Source: a virus. From it: DNA of 64,000 nucleotides. The stretch lies in IMG/VR virus record IMGVR_UViG_3300034073_005389, positions 248,001 through 312,000 of that record. One strand, written 5' to 3'. The notes under the pieces were generated by a model. The model was given only the letters and a program-made list of their open reading frames with translations. It searched no databases and was not told the origin of the DNA. This document shows positions 50,374 to 57,791 of this stretch, piece by piece (the stretch's first letter is position 1; each line of letters opens with the position of its first letter). A program made the position numbers and the translations under genes.

Positions 50374-50410
50374 ATAAACTTTATTTCATCATCTCGATTT
50401 CGACGCTTAC

Positions 50411-50459
50411 CTTGCCCCTCACTTATAGTCGGGCTGGTTGCCCGATGGGCAACCGCAAG
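50411..50459 (-). repeat. Structured intergenic repeat, copy A
   Basis: Outer stem CTTGC/GCAAG encloses GGTTGCCC-GAT-GGGCAACC. Related to copies at 54169-54216 and 55356-55411. On the minus strand it directly follows the stop of the 50842-50462 gene. Confidence 0.6.
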
Positions 50460-50461
50460 CT

Positions 50462-50842
50462 TTAGCTATCGATTTGTTGTAGCTTTTCAAAAAACTTAAT
50501 CACATTCTCTCTAGACAACTTATATAGATTACCTCCAAAATCTTTGGTATCCATATAATAATTATACTGAACCATATCGGTTATATTCTTAACCGGTCTA
50601 TAATCTTTGTCAAGATTAAAAAGAAAACTAAAGTCTGGAGACTTTACTAAATTACGTGTCGTAAGGGCATATATCATACCCTCTCCTTGTTTTAAAGGAG
50701 AAAATTTTTCCACACCCATTAAAGAAACAAGATAATAATCTTGTTGTGCATTTTCTGGATTAGATGAATTATTATAATGAAATTCGGCAGGAGTCACCCA
50801 AGCCACATAATTTTTAAAATGTGTATGACCCAAACATAACAT
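50462..50842 (-). CDS. Hypothetical protein, 126 aa
   Basis: Contains GHTHFKNYVAWVTPAEFHYN and a tyrosine-rich middle (QDYYLVSLMGVEKF); mixed fold, no recognised domain. Followed downstream by the structured repeat copy A and then the intron-containing tRNA. Confidence 0.6.
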   Translation of the reverse strand: MLCLGHTHFKNYVAWVTPAEFHYNNSSNPENAQQDYYLVSLMGVEKFSPLKQGEGMIYALTTRNLVKSPDFSFLFNLDKDYRPVKNITDMVQYNYYMDTKDFGGNLYKLSRENVIKFFEKLQQIDS

Positions 50843-50868
50843 AAATAAATCTTTCTACTTCATCAAAA

Positions 50869-51165
50869 TCAATAATTTTCTACTTGCTCAACAATTTCTA
50901 ATTCTTGAAAAAATTCCTGCTCTACAGGGCGACCTTGGTCAATTGGTTCAATTCCACAATCTGTAGGAATTGCAATCAGCACAACTTGATTATTAATCAC
51001 TACTTCTTTGTAGTCAACAGGACAGCCCAATTCTTTAGGTAAAGATGATGAAAAATCCTCGGCAGAATCTTGAACAGTATCCTGCTCCAACTCCTCTGAT
51101 TCTGGTAACTCTTGGAAGTTATAACAACCAGTTAATACCAAACAAAGAATAAAAAAATGTCTCAT
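50869..51165 (-). CDS. Lipoprotein, 98 aa
   Basis: Short signal MRHFFILCLVLTGC with the lipobox LTGC at residues 11-14, then an acidic mature part (ELPESEELEQDTVQDSAED). Lipid-anchored. No family; possible superinfection-exclusion or lysis role. Confidence 0.75.
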   Translation of the reverse strand: MRHFFILCLVLTGCYNFQELPESEELEQDTVQDSAEDFSSSLPKELGCPVDYKEVVINNQVVLIAIPTDCGIEPIDQGRPVEQEFFQELEIVEQVENY

Positions 51166-51195
51166 GACTAAATACCAATTAATTAGTTAACTTAA

Positions 51196-51684
51196 CTAAT
51201 CTCCTTTATTATTTTTTAAAAATTCAGTAGCAGATTTATTAATACGCTCTTCTCTTTTATCTTCTTGCTCTCTATAATGATCTTTACATAGCGTCATGTA
51301 CCAACTACCAAGAACTCTATTCTCTCCAGGAACACCACAAGTTTCACAAATATGAAAACTCATATTCTCTGCCATAGAAATGGCTCCAGAAATATAATCA
51401 TTGGTGCAGCTAGTGTAAAACCTAAGACCACCAAATTTTTCTTTAACTTGAACCGCAGTAAATAAATCTAACAAACTCTTATTAGTTTTATGATCAAAAT
51501 CTTTATTTACTGGAGAATCTGGATTACTAACTCTCCACTCAATATGTTCAAGATGAGATTCAATTATTGAGCATAGATTATCTATTATCTTATACCAACC
51601 AGAACCACACTCTATGTGTGTTAGATTTTTAAACACTCTAGGATACTTTTCCAGTAAAGTAGAATACCAAACTTCTTTAGTCAT
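51196..51684 (-). CDS. Phage hypothetical protein with VKEKFGGLRFY motif
   Basis: 162 residues. Has GWYKIIDNLCSIIESHL and VQVKEKFGGLRFY, a motif I know from many phage proteins of unknown role, plus a C-terminal zinc-like CETCGVPG with a later CKDH. Helical elsewhere. Its start overlaps the downstream end of a small membrane gene by 4 bases. Confidence 0.7.
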   Translation of the reverse strand: MTKEVWYSTLLEKYPRVFKNLTHIECGSGWYKIIDNLCSIIESHLEHIEWRVSNPDSPVNKDFDHKTNKSLLDLFTAVQVKEKFGGLRFYTSCTNDYISGAISMAENMSFHICETCGVPGENRVLGSWYMTLCKDHYREQEDKREERINKSATEFLKNNKGD

Positions 51685-51845
51685 AAAAGCTCTTCTTTGT
51701 GTTCAGTATGAGTATCATCACAATGCTTCTCATGACATTTATGAGAATATTTTGTATGATACCATGTATGAAGTTTCTTAAACCATATTCCAACAAAAGG
51801 AATAAGAGACATAATTAAAAATAATTCATCAGCACAAAAATGCAT
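51681..51845 (-). CDS. Small membrane protein, 54 aa
   Basis: ATG 51845 to stop 51681. One hydrophobic segment (ELFLIMSLIPFVGIWF) and a histidine/cysteine-rich C-terminus (HKCHEKHCDDTHTEHK). Overlaps the following start by 4 bases, which supports it. Function unknown. Confidence 0.6.
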   Translation of the reverse strand: MHFCADELFLIMSLIPFVGIWFKKLHTWYHTKYSHKCHEKHCDDTHTEHKEELL

Positions 51846-52239
51846 ACTGGACTCCTCTTAAGAAATTTGCAACCGAGAATATATCACCTACATATATTTT
51901 AGATATTAAAAATATATTTATAACTTTGTTAAAGCGGCAAAACTAGTAAGTCTACCACTGTAGTACAGCAACAAAGTTATAAATAATATTTTAAAGACTA
52001 CCTTCTAAGTGATAAATCTCTCGACAAAAAATGGGATATATTATAGGGAAGAGTAGTTCTTTTATGATCTAAGAAGATCTGATCAAGTAGAAGAAAATAA
52101 TATACAGTAAAATTAATACTATCTCCCAGAGTTTTTGGGAGAAGTTGACTTTCTCTTTAGAACTTCCATCAGGTGGATGGCAGGTAAAAGTCAATTAATA
52201 TCCTAATTATTAGGGTTATACTAATATAAGATATTATTA
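51846..52239. other. Gene-free region with several inverted repeats
   Basis: No convincing open frame. It holds ATTTATAACTTTGTT/AACAAAGTTATAAAT (51916-51930 with 51970-51984, perfect), TGATC/GATCA (52065-52085), TCTCCCA/TGGGAGA (52122-52142), TTGACTTT/AAAGTCAA (52145-52194, enclosing CCATC/GATGG) and CCTAAT/ATTAGG (52202-52214). Likely one or more structured RNAs or regulatory DNA. Confidence 0.55.
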
Positions 52240-52755
52240 CTATTTATTTTTAATTCTAGAAGTCTGGACAAACAGATCATTCATGCTCAAATAGTAATCA
52301 TTAACATCCAGCTCATAGTAACCACAATTTTTCAGCATTATGGCTGAGTTTTTCACATCTCCTGCATGAAAAAATGTTAATGCTCCTTTACATCTATTTT
52401 TAATAACTTTCCAATAATTCCTAGCGCCTTCATGGAAGGAAAGGAAAGATCTAAATCTAGAACTAGCTACTTTGTAGTATGCCCTAGTGGCATGATTAAC
52501 ATGGGCTCCAATATTTCCTAAATTATAATTATATACTAATTTACCTTTACCATTTTCAAGTGCAATTTGTGACCAAGCCATATTTACAGTATTTTTGGAC
52601 GCTGGCTTATCAAAAACTTCTAAATAAGTTTCTTTTAAAACTTCTTTTAATTTTTCTTCTTGAATAGGTGTTTGGTGTTTTTTTATCTCAAAATTAGCAG
52701 AACATTCTTCAACAGGACCAAATGTTCCAAGTATAATACACAATGATTTTATCAT
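52240..52755 (-). CDS. Lysozyme/glucosaminidase-like cell-wall protein
   Basis: 171 residues with an AAAGGAG ribosome-binding site. A short hydrophobic N-terminus (IKSLCIILGTFG) could be a signal. The core AWSQIALENGKGKLVYNYNLGNIG and FRSFLSFHEGARNYW match the pattern of glucosaminidase or SLT-type muramidases (catalytic glutamate in LEN, then NLGNI). It follows a gene-free region and precedes the tRNA-Gln gene in the opposite reading order. Confidence 0.7.
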   Translation of the reverse strand: MIKSLCIILGTFGPVEECSANFEIKKHQTPIQEEKLKEVLKETYLEVFDKPASKNTVNMAWSQIALENGKGKLVYNYNLGNIGAHVNHATRAYYKVASSRFRSFLSFHEGARNYWKVIKNRCKGALTFFHAGDVKNSAIMLKNCGYYELDVNDYYLSMNDLFVQTSRIKNK

Positions 52756-52817
52756 TATATTCTCCTTTTATGTTTGTTATGGTGGGAATATAATATATAA
52801 TTATGAATAGAAAATAG

Positions 52818-52890
52818 CTGAGGAAGAAGGATTCGAACCTTCAACTTACGGATTCAAAGTCCGTCATTCTGCCAATTGAATTATTCCTCA
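52818..52890 (-). tRNA. tRNA-Gln(UUG)
   Basis: Acceptor TGAGGAA/TTCCTCA, D arm ATTC/GAAT, anticodon arm ACGGA-CUUUGAA-UCCGU (anticodon UUG), T arm GAAGG/CCTTC, discriminator G as expected for glutamine. No intron and no encoded CCA. Confidence 0.93.
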
Positions 52891-52921
52891 ATGCACTAAT
52901 TAAATTATTAGTGCAAAAATT

Positions 52922-53038
52922 TTAGTGCAAAACAATCTCTTCATCTGAACTATCAGCTGAATCTTCTAAGGAGATAAGAACTTCTCCATCTGGATAAATA
53001 TATGTATACCATCCACGAGGAAATTTATCTTCACTCAT
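52922..53038 (-). CDS. Small acidic protein, 38 aa
   Basis: ATG 53038 overlaps the upstream stop (GATGATGAGTGA). MSEDKFPRGWYTYIYPDGEV onward, acidic at the end. The larger frame reading into it from upstream is a shadow of the next gene. Function unknown. Confidence 0.55.
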   Translation of the reverse strand: MSEDKFPRGWYTYIYPDGEVLISLEDSADSSDEEIVLH

Positions 53039-53243
53039 CATCTTCTTCGTCCTCATCGCTATCAAAATCTTCTTCCTCTTCCTCTTCTTCATCATCATCT
53101 GATTCAAATTCTACTAACTCACCATCTTCATCTTGCATAAGACCAGTAAGAATAACTATTTGACCATCGTCGTCAGTTGTAAGTTCAAAACCATTTGGAA
53201 ATAGTTCTTCCAATGCTTCTTCTAAATCTTCAAGAGTCATCAT
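53031..53243 (-). CDS. Highly acidic protein, 70 aa
   Basis: ATG 53243 follows AAGGAG. The C-terminal half is almost all glutamate and aspartate. Could mimic DNA or RNA (anti-restriction, sigma or repressor interaction) like other small acidic phage proteins; no direct evidence. Confidence 0.6.
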   Translation of the reverse strand: MMTLEDLEEALEELFPNGFELTTDDDGQIVILTGLMQDEDGELVEFESDDDEEEEEEEDFDSDEDEEDDE

Positions 53244-53350
53244 ATGTATCTCCTTATTATTAAGCACTATTATAACAGTAGTTGTAAGATTTTTACTTTT
53301 TAAGTAAAAATTTTGGCGCTATGTGATTGAACGTGATCTCACACACAGCA

Positions 53351-53381
53351 ACCTGCTAACTATGGCAAATAGTTAGCAGGT
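53351..53381. repeat. 13-bp perfect hairpin
   Basis: ACCTGCTAACTAT-GGCAA-ATAGTTAGCAGGT. It follows the stop of the 53729-53391 gene on the minus strand; no T run, so transcriptional role uncertain (terminator or RNA stem). Confidence 0.5.
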
Positions 53382-53390
53382 GATTATCAT

Positions 53391-53729
53391 TCACTTCATA
53401 TGAACGCGAACTACTCCGCCACCGTGACCACGAACCACAGTAAACTGAGTTCCAAGAGAAGTTTGAGCCTTAATATAGCTATGAACCTGCTTGCTAATTG
53501 CTGGGAACAAAGCTGGATCTTTAGAGATTGCAGTAGATACAGTGTAAACCAGCATAGTAGTTGGGATAGCAGAAGCACTATTATCAAATACTGCGTGCAT
53601 AGCGCGCTCAATATCTGTAGCTGGAACCTCATTTCGTGAAACCCAATCAGTTAGTGCCTTAGTATAAGCGGCAACTGAAGCGTTTACGTCAACTGAACCA
53701 TCAACACCATGAACTGTGAACTTATCCAT
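53391..53729 (-). CDS. RGxxGG family protein (2 of 3), 112 aa
   Basis: Helical and mixed, ending in TVVRGHGGGVVRVHMK. The terminal RGxxGG motif and general layout match the 54129-53806 and 43146-42760 genes. Contains a short Gly/Val strand at the start (KFTVHGVDGSVDV). Role unknown. Confidence 0.65.
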   Translation of the reverse strand: MDKFTVHGVDGSVDVNASVAAYTKALTDWVSRNEVPATDIERAMHAVFDNSASAIPTTMLVYTVSTAISKDPALFPAISKQVHSYIKAQTSLGTQFTVVRGHGGGVVRVHMK

Positions 53730-53771
53730 TTTTAATTATATCTCCAATTATTATAATACTACTCAAACAAT

Positions 53772-53796
53772 CTAAAATAGAACTATTCTATTTTAG
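53772..53796. repeat. 10-bp inverted repeat
   Basis: CTAAAATAGA / TCTATTTTAG with a 5-base loop, 10 bases after the stop of the 54129-53806 gene; a possible weak terminator without a T run. Confidence 0.45.
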
Positions 53797-53805
53797 AAAA
53801 CTAAA

Positions 53806-54129
53806 TCAATCTTCTGATACTGATTCAGAATTTGGGGCTACTTGAACCTCTACCTTTTTAGTGGGCTTCTTACTAGCATTTGGATCAGGCTTAAGAATAC
53901 CACCATGAGCGCCACGCCTAACTAGTACACCAGGATATGACTCTAGCAAAAATCGAATTGTTGGATATAGTTGAGGACCAGTCATTCCGAATTCTGCACC
54001 TAACTCAGCGGCAAGGGCAGTTGCAGGGATTTTATCTCCTGGATTTAGAGCTTCAATTCTCTCAGATGCCTTAACAAAAATTTCACGAATCTTATTTAGA
54101 GAAGCCTCTACATGATCTACATTATGCAT
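53806..54129 (-). CDS. RGxxGG family protein (3 of 3), 107 aa
   Basis: ATG 54129 follows GGAGTG; the GTG at 54138 is less likely. Helical N-terminal two thirds, then LVRRGAHGGILKPD, the family motif shared with 43146-42760 and 53729-53391. The C-terminus is basic and then acidic. Winged-helix-like pattern before the motif; DNA-binding possible. Confidence 0.65.
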   Translation of the reverse strand: MHNVDHVEASLNKIREIFVKASERIEALNPGDKIPATALAAELGAEFGMTGPQLYPTIRFLLESYPGVLVRRGAHGGILKPDPNASKKPTKKVEVQVAPNSESVSED

Positions 54130-54168
54130 TTTATTCACTCCAATTTACTTTGTTACTAACTTGGTACA

Positions 54169-54216
54169 GGGTACCGCCTCTACTTATAAAAACCTAGGTT
54201 GCCCGATGGGCAACCC
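54169..54216 (-). repeat. Structured intergenic repeat, copy B
   Basis: Contains CTCTACTTATAAAAACCTAG and the hairpin GGTTGCCC-GAT-GGGCAACC. It lies 26 bases downstream of the 54568-54242 stop on the minus strand. Same hairpin as copy A. Confidence 0.6.
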
Positions 54217-54241
54217 ATATAATTACTTTATCTACAATAAC

Positions 54242-54568
54242 TCAATTTCGAGTTAAACCATTTTGGCGAATCCAAAGTCGAGCAGCCTTAATTGCTCTAG
54301 TTGGTGCGTCTTTATAAGATACAATATCTTTCATTACCGCTTCTGAAATATCGTGCATAGTAGCTTCTCTATGCATGGAGATCTTTAGCGGTTCCTCCAA
54401 AAGACGACCAAGAGCAAGTTGTCGTGCTACTGCACGATTAAAACGATCTCTTGGATTTAAGACTGAAAGCTGATAAGTAGCTGTCCCACTACTACGGTTC
54501 ACTTGAATTGCAAGACAACCAACGGGATGACCATTTTCTGAACGAAGATACATAATACGACGTGACAT
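54242..54568 (-). CDS. Hypothetical protein, 108 aa
   Basis: Basic, helical protein: SRRIMYLRSENGHPVGCLAI, then NPRDRFNRAVARQLALG, a pattern found in several phage proteins of unknown function. A compact helix end with ARLWIRQNGL. Followed by structured repeat copy B. Confidence 0.6.
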   Translation of the reverse strand: MSRRIMYLRSENGHPVGCLAIQVNRSSGTATYQLSVLNPRDRFNRAVARQLALGRLLEEPLKISMHREATMHDISEAVMKDIVSYKDAPTRAIKAARLWIRQNGLTRN

Positions 54569-54642
54569 ATTTATTACTCCTTGTTAACTAAACTTGGTTT
54601 AATTAGGTATTGATATTAGACGATTAAGATAAGGATTAAGTT

Positions 54643-55344
54643 ATGAATAGAATAATTATTTGTGGAAAAGATTATAGCCTTGATTGCCCCACTTTAACTT
54701 GGAAAGATAAAGGCGGATTTAATGCTTATCCTTACAAAAAGTTTAATTTAAGAAACTTAAAATTAGAAGATTTAAAGAAACAATCTTCTTGTTTTGTATT
54801 GCACCATTCAGTTACTTATACTGCGGCTACTTGCCAAGCCGTTTTAGTAAGCAGGGGTTTATCCTGTACTTTTCTAATTGATGATAATGACGTAGATGGA
54901 TATGCTACATTATATCAAACTTTAGATGTAAAAGAAGGTGCTTGGTCACATGGCGAAATGAATAATTTTGGTGCCGGAGTAGAAATTTGTTATATGCCCC
55001 AAGCATGGGAAAATAAAAATTTGTACTCCGAAAGTAATAGAAAAAAATTTAATGTTCCAGAACACTTTGTAGTGGATGATACAGTTCAAGGAAGAACATT
55101 AAAAGTCTTTGCGCCTACTGAAGCTCAAATAAAAACTTTAAAATGTTTAATTAAAACAGTATGTTCTGCTCTTGATATTCCTATGATTTTTCCTAAAAAT
55201 CAGGAAGGAAATATTATTAAAAGTATTTTATCAGATCCTAAACAACATAAAGGATTACTGGGTCATTTTAATATTAGTAAACAAAAAAACGACCCAGCAG
55301 GTTTAGATTTAGATTATCTTGAAAAATTTTTAAATGAAGAATAG
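54643..55344 (+). CDS. N-acetylmuramoyl-L-alanine amidase (endolysin)
   Basis: 233 residues of an Amidase_2/PGRP fold. Zinc ligands H54-H55 in FVLHHSVT and the late His in LLGHFNISKQKNDPAG. Middle has YQTLDVKEGAWSHGEMNNFGAGVEI. It cuts the peptide from the glycan in peptidoglycan and so acts as a lysis enzyme. On the plus strand, with an AAGGA ribosome-binding site. Confidence 0.92.
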   Translation: MNRIIICGKDYSLDCPTLTWKDKGGFNAYPYKKFNLRNLKLEDLKKQSSCFVLHHSVTYTAATCQAVLVSRGLSCTFLIDDNDVDGYATLYQTLDVKEGAWSHGEMNNFGAGVEICYMPQAWENKNLYSESNRKKFNVPEHFVVDDTVQGRTLKVFAPTEAQIKTLKCLIKTVCSALDIPMIFPKNQEGNIIKSILSDPKQHKGLLGHFNISKQKNDPAGLDLDYLEKFLNEE

Positions 55345-55355
55345 TTTTTTTATTT

Positions 55356-55411
55356 GGGGTTCGTTGCCTTACCCTCACTTCTAGTGAGGCGAGATGACCG
55401 ATGGGAACCCC
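55356..55411 (-). repeat. Structured intergenic repeat, copy C
   Basis: Outer stem GGGGTTC/GAACCCC encloses CCTCACT-TCT-AGTGAGG and a GACCGATGGG segment. Directly downstream of the RNA-ligase gene's stop. Related to copies A and B through CTCACTT.TAG and the CCGATGGG block. Confidence 0.55.
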
Positions 55412-55424
55412 TCCTTGAATCACG

Positions 55425-56504
55425 CTATTTATTTAAATTATAGCCTTCTCCAACTAATTTTAGTTGCATTCTAGAATTTAATTTTGGTTCAAATCTTTCT
55501 TTTGTAGTTTTAACTACAAAACCTTCTCTAATATGCTTGCCGCCTAAGGTAGTCAATCCTTCAGCATAAGGATACATCTGATCTTTGCCAAGCCATTTCC
55601 CACGATACAACTCAGGGACCATATCTAATTGTAGATCGTTAATAATCTCAACAAATTTATCATAATCTAAATATCTTCCTGTTTTACGATCCCAGATATC
55701 AAAAAATCTAATTCTTGACTGATACTTACCATTTACTGGTGTTGTATCGTACTTAAATCCTTTAACTAGTCCATATAGCTCTCCAAAGAAAACTAAATTA
55801 GGATATCTAGTTAATTTTTCTTCTAGATTATAACGGATAGCAATATCCCACCAAGAATCTCCACCATCTCTTCTTTTATAGAGATTTCTAGATTTTACCC
55901 AGAATTTTTCTCCATCAAAACAATAGGAAGAATTCGCCCCATGTATTTTTTCGTTAATTACTATTTCTTCGTCAGGAAGTAAGCAATTTGCATACTGTCT
56001 CAATCCAGATACATCATAAAATGGAATACTCCATCCTACAGGAGATTTTTCCGTTTTTCCTGGATTAAGTTTTGCTTGCTCAGTATGTTCTTCTTCATCT
56101 TCTTCCATCTTTTTAAGATTAAAGAATTCAACTACTGAATCCCCAACAGAAAAATTATATGGGGCAGGAACCAGCATTCCCTGACTATAAATATTTCTAA
56201 TTTTCTTTGCCTTGATAACTCTGTATTTATCGGGAACAGAACCTAAAGTATATTTAGTGCCAATTACTTTTACTTCTCCTGATTCTGTTTTTTGAGTAAG
56301 TTTTGGGCAAAGAAAATAAAATTGTTGAGTGTCAGGAACGATAGTATCAGTTGGAAAATAAGCCGCTACACTATTTACTTTAAATTCCCCAGTCTTAATT
56401 ATTACTGGATAATCTCCAAGTACAGTTGCTATTTCTAAATTATCAGCATTAGGATGCTTTTCTATTTTTTCAATAATTACTACCTGTGGATTCCATTCTG
56501 ACAT
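55425..56504 (-). CDS. RNA ligase, Rnl5-type (OB plus nucleotidyltransferase)
   Basis: 359 residues. The N-terminus resembles a tRNA-binding-type OB fold (IEKIEKHPNADNLEIATVLG). The nucleotidyltransferase domain has lysine-186 in NEKIHGANSS (KxHG), motif III LVFFGELYG, motif IV IREGFVVK and motif V MQLKL. This two-part layout is that of DraRnl/Rnl5 ligases, which seal nicks in RNA. Given the tRNA genes here it may repair tRNAs cut by host anticodon nucleases. Converges with the amidase gene around the structured repeat. Confidence 0.85.
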   Translation of the reverse strand: MSEWNPQVVIIEKIEKHPNADNLEIATVLGDYPVIIKTGEFKVNSVAAYFPTDTIVPDTQQFYFLCPKLTQKTESGEVKVIGTKYTLGSVPDKYRVIKAKKIRNIYSQGMLVPAPYNFSVGDSVVEFFNLKKMEEDEEEHTEQAKLNPGKTEKSPVGWSIPFYDVSGLRQYANCLLPDEEIVINEKIHGANSSYCFDGEKFWVKSRNLYKRRDGGDSWWDIAIRYNLEEKLTRYPNLVFFGELYGLVKGFKYDTTPVNGKYQSRIRFFDIWDRKTGRYLDYDKFVEIINDLQLDMVPELYRGKWLGKDQMYPYAEGLTTLGGKHIREGFVVKTTKERFEPKLNSRMQLKLVGEGYNLNK

Positions 56505-56515
56505 AATAATCTCCT

Positions 56516-56593
56516 TTAAGACTTAAAACTAAATATGGTCAGAAGAATACTAATACCTAGTATTATTTGTAATTTAAAAAATATTATATCCAT
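56516..56593 (-). CDS. Possible membrane peptide, 25 aa
   Basis: ATG 56593 to TAA 56516, MDIIFFKLQIILGISILLTI, nearly all hydrophobic. Placed directly before the RNA-ligase ribosome-binding site. It could be a leader or small membrane peptide; no independent evidence. Confidence 0.35.
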   Translation of the reverse strand: MDIIFFKLQIILGISILLTIFSFKS

Positions 56594-56598
56594 AATTT

Positions 56599-56859
56599 TT
56601 ACACAAACAAATCTAAACCATATTCAGTCAAGGTAATATACTCATCATATTTAGCTGTGCCACTTTTTAATTTATCTTTAAGATAAATTAAATGCTTACA
56701 AGTCTTGCTACCACGATGAATAAAAGAAGGACAATTACAAGACCACTTTACTCCCCTACCTCCTTCTTTTTTAGATTTGCCTGTCCTGCTAATTCTATAA
56801 GGAATATCTTTATTTTTATTACTAAAACTCCAAACTAAAGCTACAGTTTCTTGATCCAT
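56599..56859 (-). CDS. SWIM zinc-finger protein
   Basis: 86 residues. WSCNCPSFIHRGSKTCKHLIYL (here spread over 22 residues) has the CxCx(n)CxH ligands of a SWIM domain, which binds DNA or protein. Basic before the finger (RTGKSKKEGGRGVK). Overlaps the radical-SAM gene by one base. Confidence 0.8.
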   Translation of the reverse strand: MDQETVALVWSFSNKNKDIPYRISRTGKSKKEGGRGVKWSCNCPSFIHRGSKTCKHLIYLKDKLKSGTAKYDEYITLTEYGLDLFV

Positions 56860-57791
56860 TAATTTTTAATATCCTTAAAAAATTGTAACAAATTTGTTTC
56901 GGAAAAGTTTTTACGCTCTGATGAAGTACTAGATACTGCAAAATTTTGCTCTACTGCATCCAAATACATAGTAAATGTTCCATCAGAACCCATATAAAAA
57001 GTATTCCATGCTTCAGATGTAAAATACCTTTTGGCATTTAATTGTTGCAAAGCAAGGTTATCAAAAGATAAAATAATGTTATTATATTTGAAATATTTAA
57101 CTAATTGAGTATACCACTCATATTTATTAGCTTCTACTTCTTTATTTTTTAAATAGTAATTTAAACCATTACCATATTTCTTATAGCCAAGAATTAATAC
57201 CTTGCACTCTTTATTATTTTGTTGACAAAGTTGATATAATTGATCAATGTCGTCAACATGATTAATTCCCATTATTACATGAAATACTAGATGATCAGTT
57301 AATGAAATAATAGGTTGAATATCGTTCAGATACTTCGAATCAGAATAAGAAATACCAATACCAAAAACTAAATTATCAGTAATTAATTTTTCAATTAAAG
57401 ACTGATAATTTTTAACATGTTTTTGATTAATAGTAATATTAGGAATTAATCCTTGTTTTCTAACATTTTGTAGGAAGCTAATTAGCTTAGGATGAGCTAA
57501 TGGATTACCTCCTCCAATTGCTATCTCTACACCAGCCGGTAGAACCGAAAGCTCTAATTCTAACCTCTCTAGGTCAGCATGTTTGCCTTTTAAATTAGAC
57601 TTTTCATGGCAAAATGCGCATATAGGATTATCTGATGTTGGTTCGCAATAATTAGTGATCTTTACATCTAAAGATGATGGAAAGTCTACTGTTAATAGTT
57701 CTTGAGAACTATATTCTCTTTCAAGAGAGCCATCTTCAAATAATGTAACAGTAGTATTTCCATTTTGATACTTATGAAGAATTTGGCTCAT
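56859..57791 (-). CDS. Radical-SAM-like protein
   Basis: 310 residues from ATG 57791. Cysteines C-x8-C-x2-C in ITNYCEPTSDNPICAFCHEK resemble an iron-sulphur site of a radical SAM enzyme but with a wider first gap than CxxxCxxC; EIAIGGGNPLAHP is the usual glycine-rich SAM-binding strand. A later HVIMGINHVDDID continues the barrel. The family matures peptides or modifies tRNA, sugars and cofactors; substrate unknown. In an operon with the SWIM gene downstream. Confidence 0.75.
   Translation of the reverse strand: MSQILHKYQNGNTTVTLFEDGSLEREYSSQELLTVDFPSSLDVKITNYCEPTSDNPICAFCHEKSNLKGKHADLERLELELSVLPAGVEIAIGGGNPLAHPKLISFLQNVRKQGLIPNITINQKHVKNYQSLIEKLITDNLVFGIGISYSDSKYLNDIQPIISLTDHLVFHVIMGINHVDDIDQLYQLCQQNNKECKVLILGYKKYGNGLNYYLKNKEVEANKYEWYTQLVKYFKYNNIILSFDNLALQQLNAKRYFTSEAWNTFYMGSDGTFTMYLDAVEQNFAVSSTSSERKNFSETNLLQFFKDIKN

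Noticed and set aside
53400-53639. Two overlapping frames in this segment (53400-53639 plus and 53411-53632 minus)
   Set aside because: Shadows of the RGxxGG gene 53729-53391.
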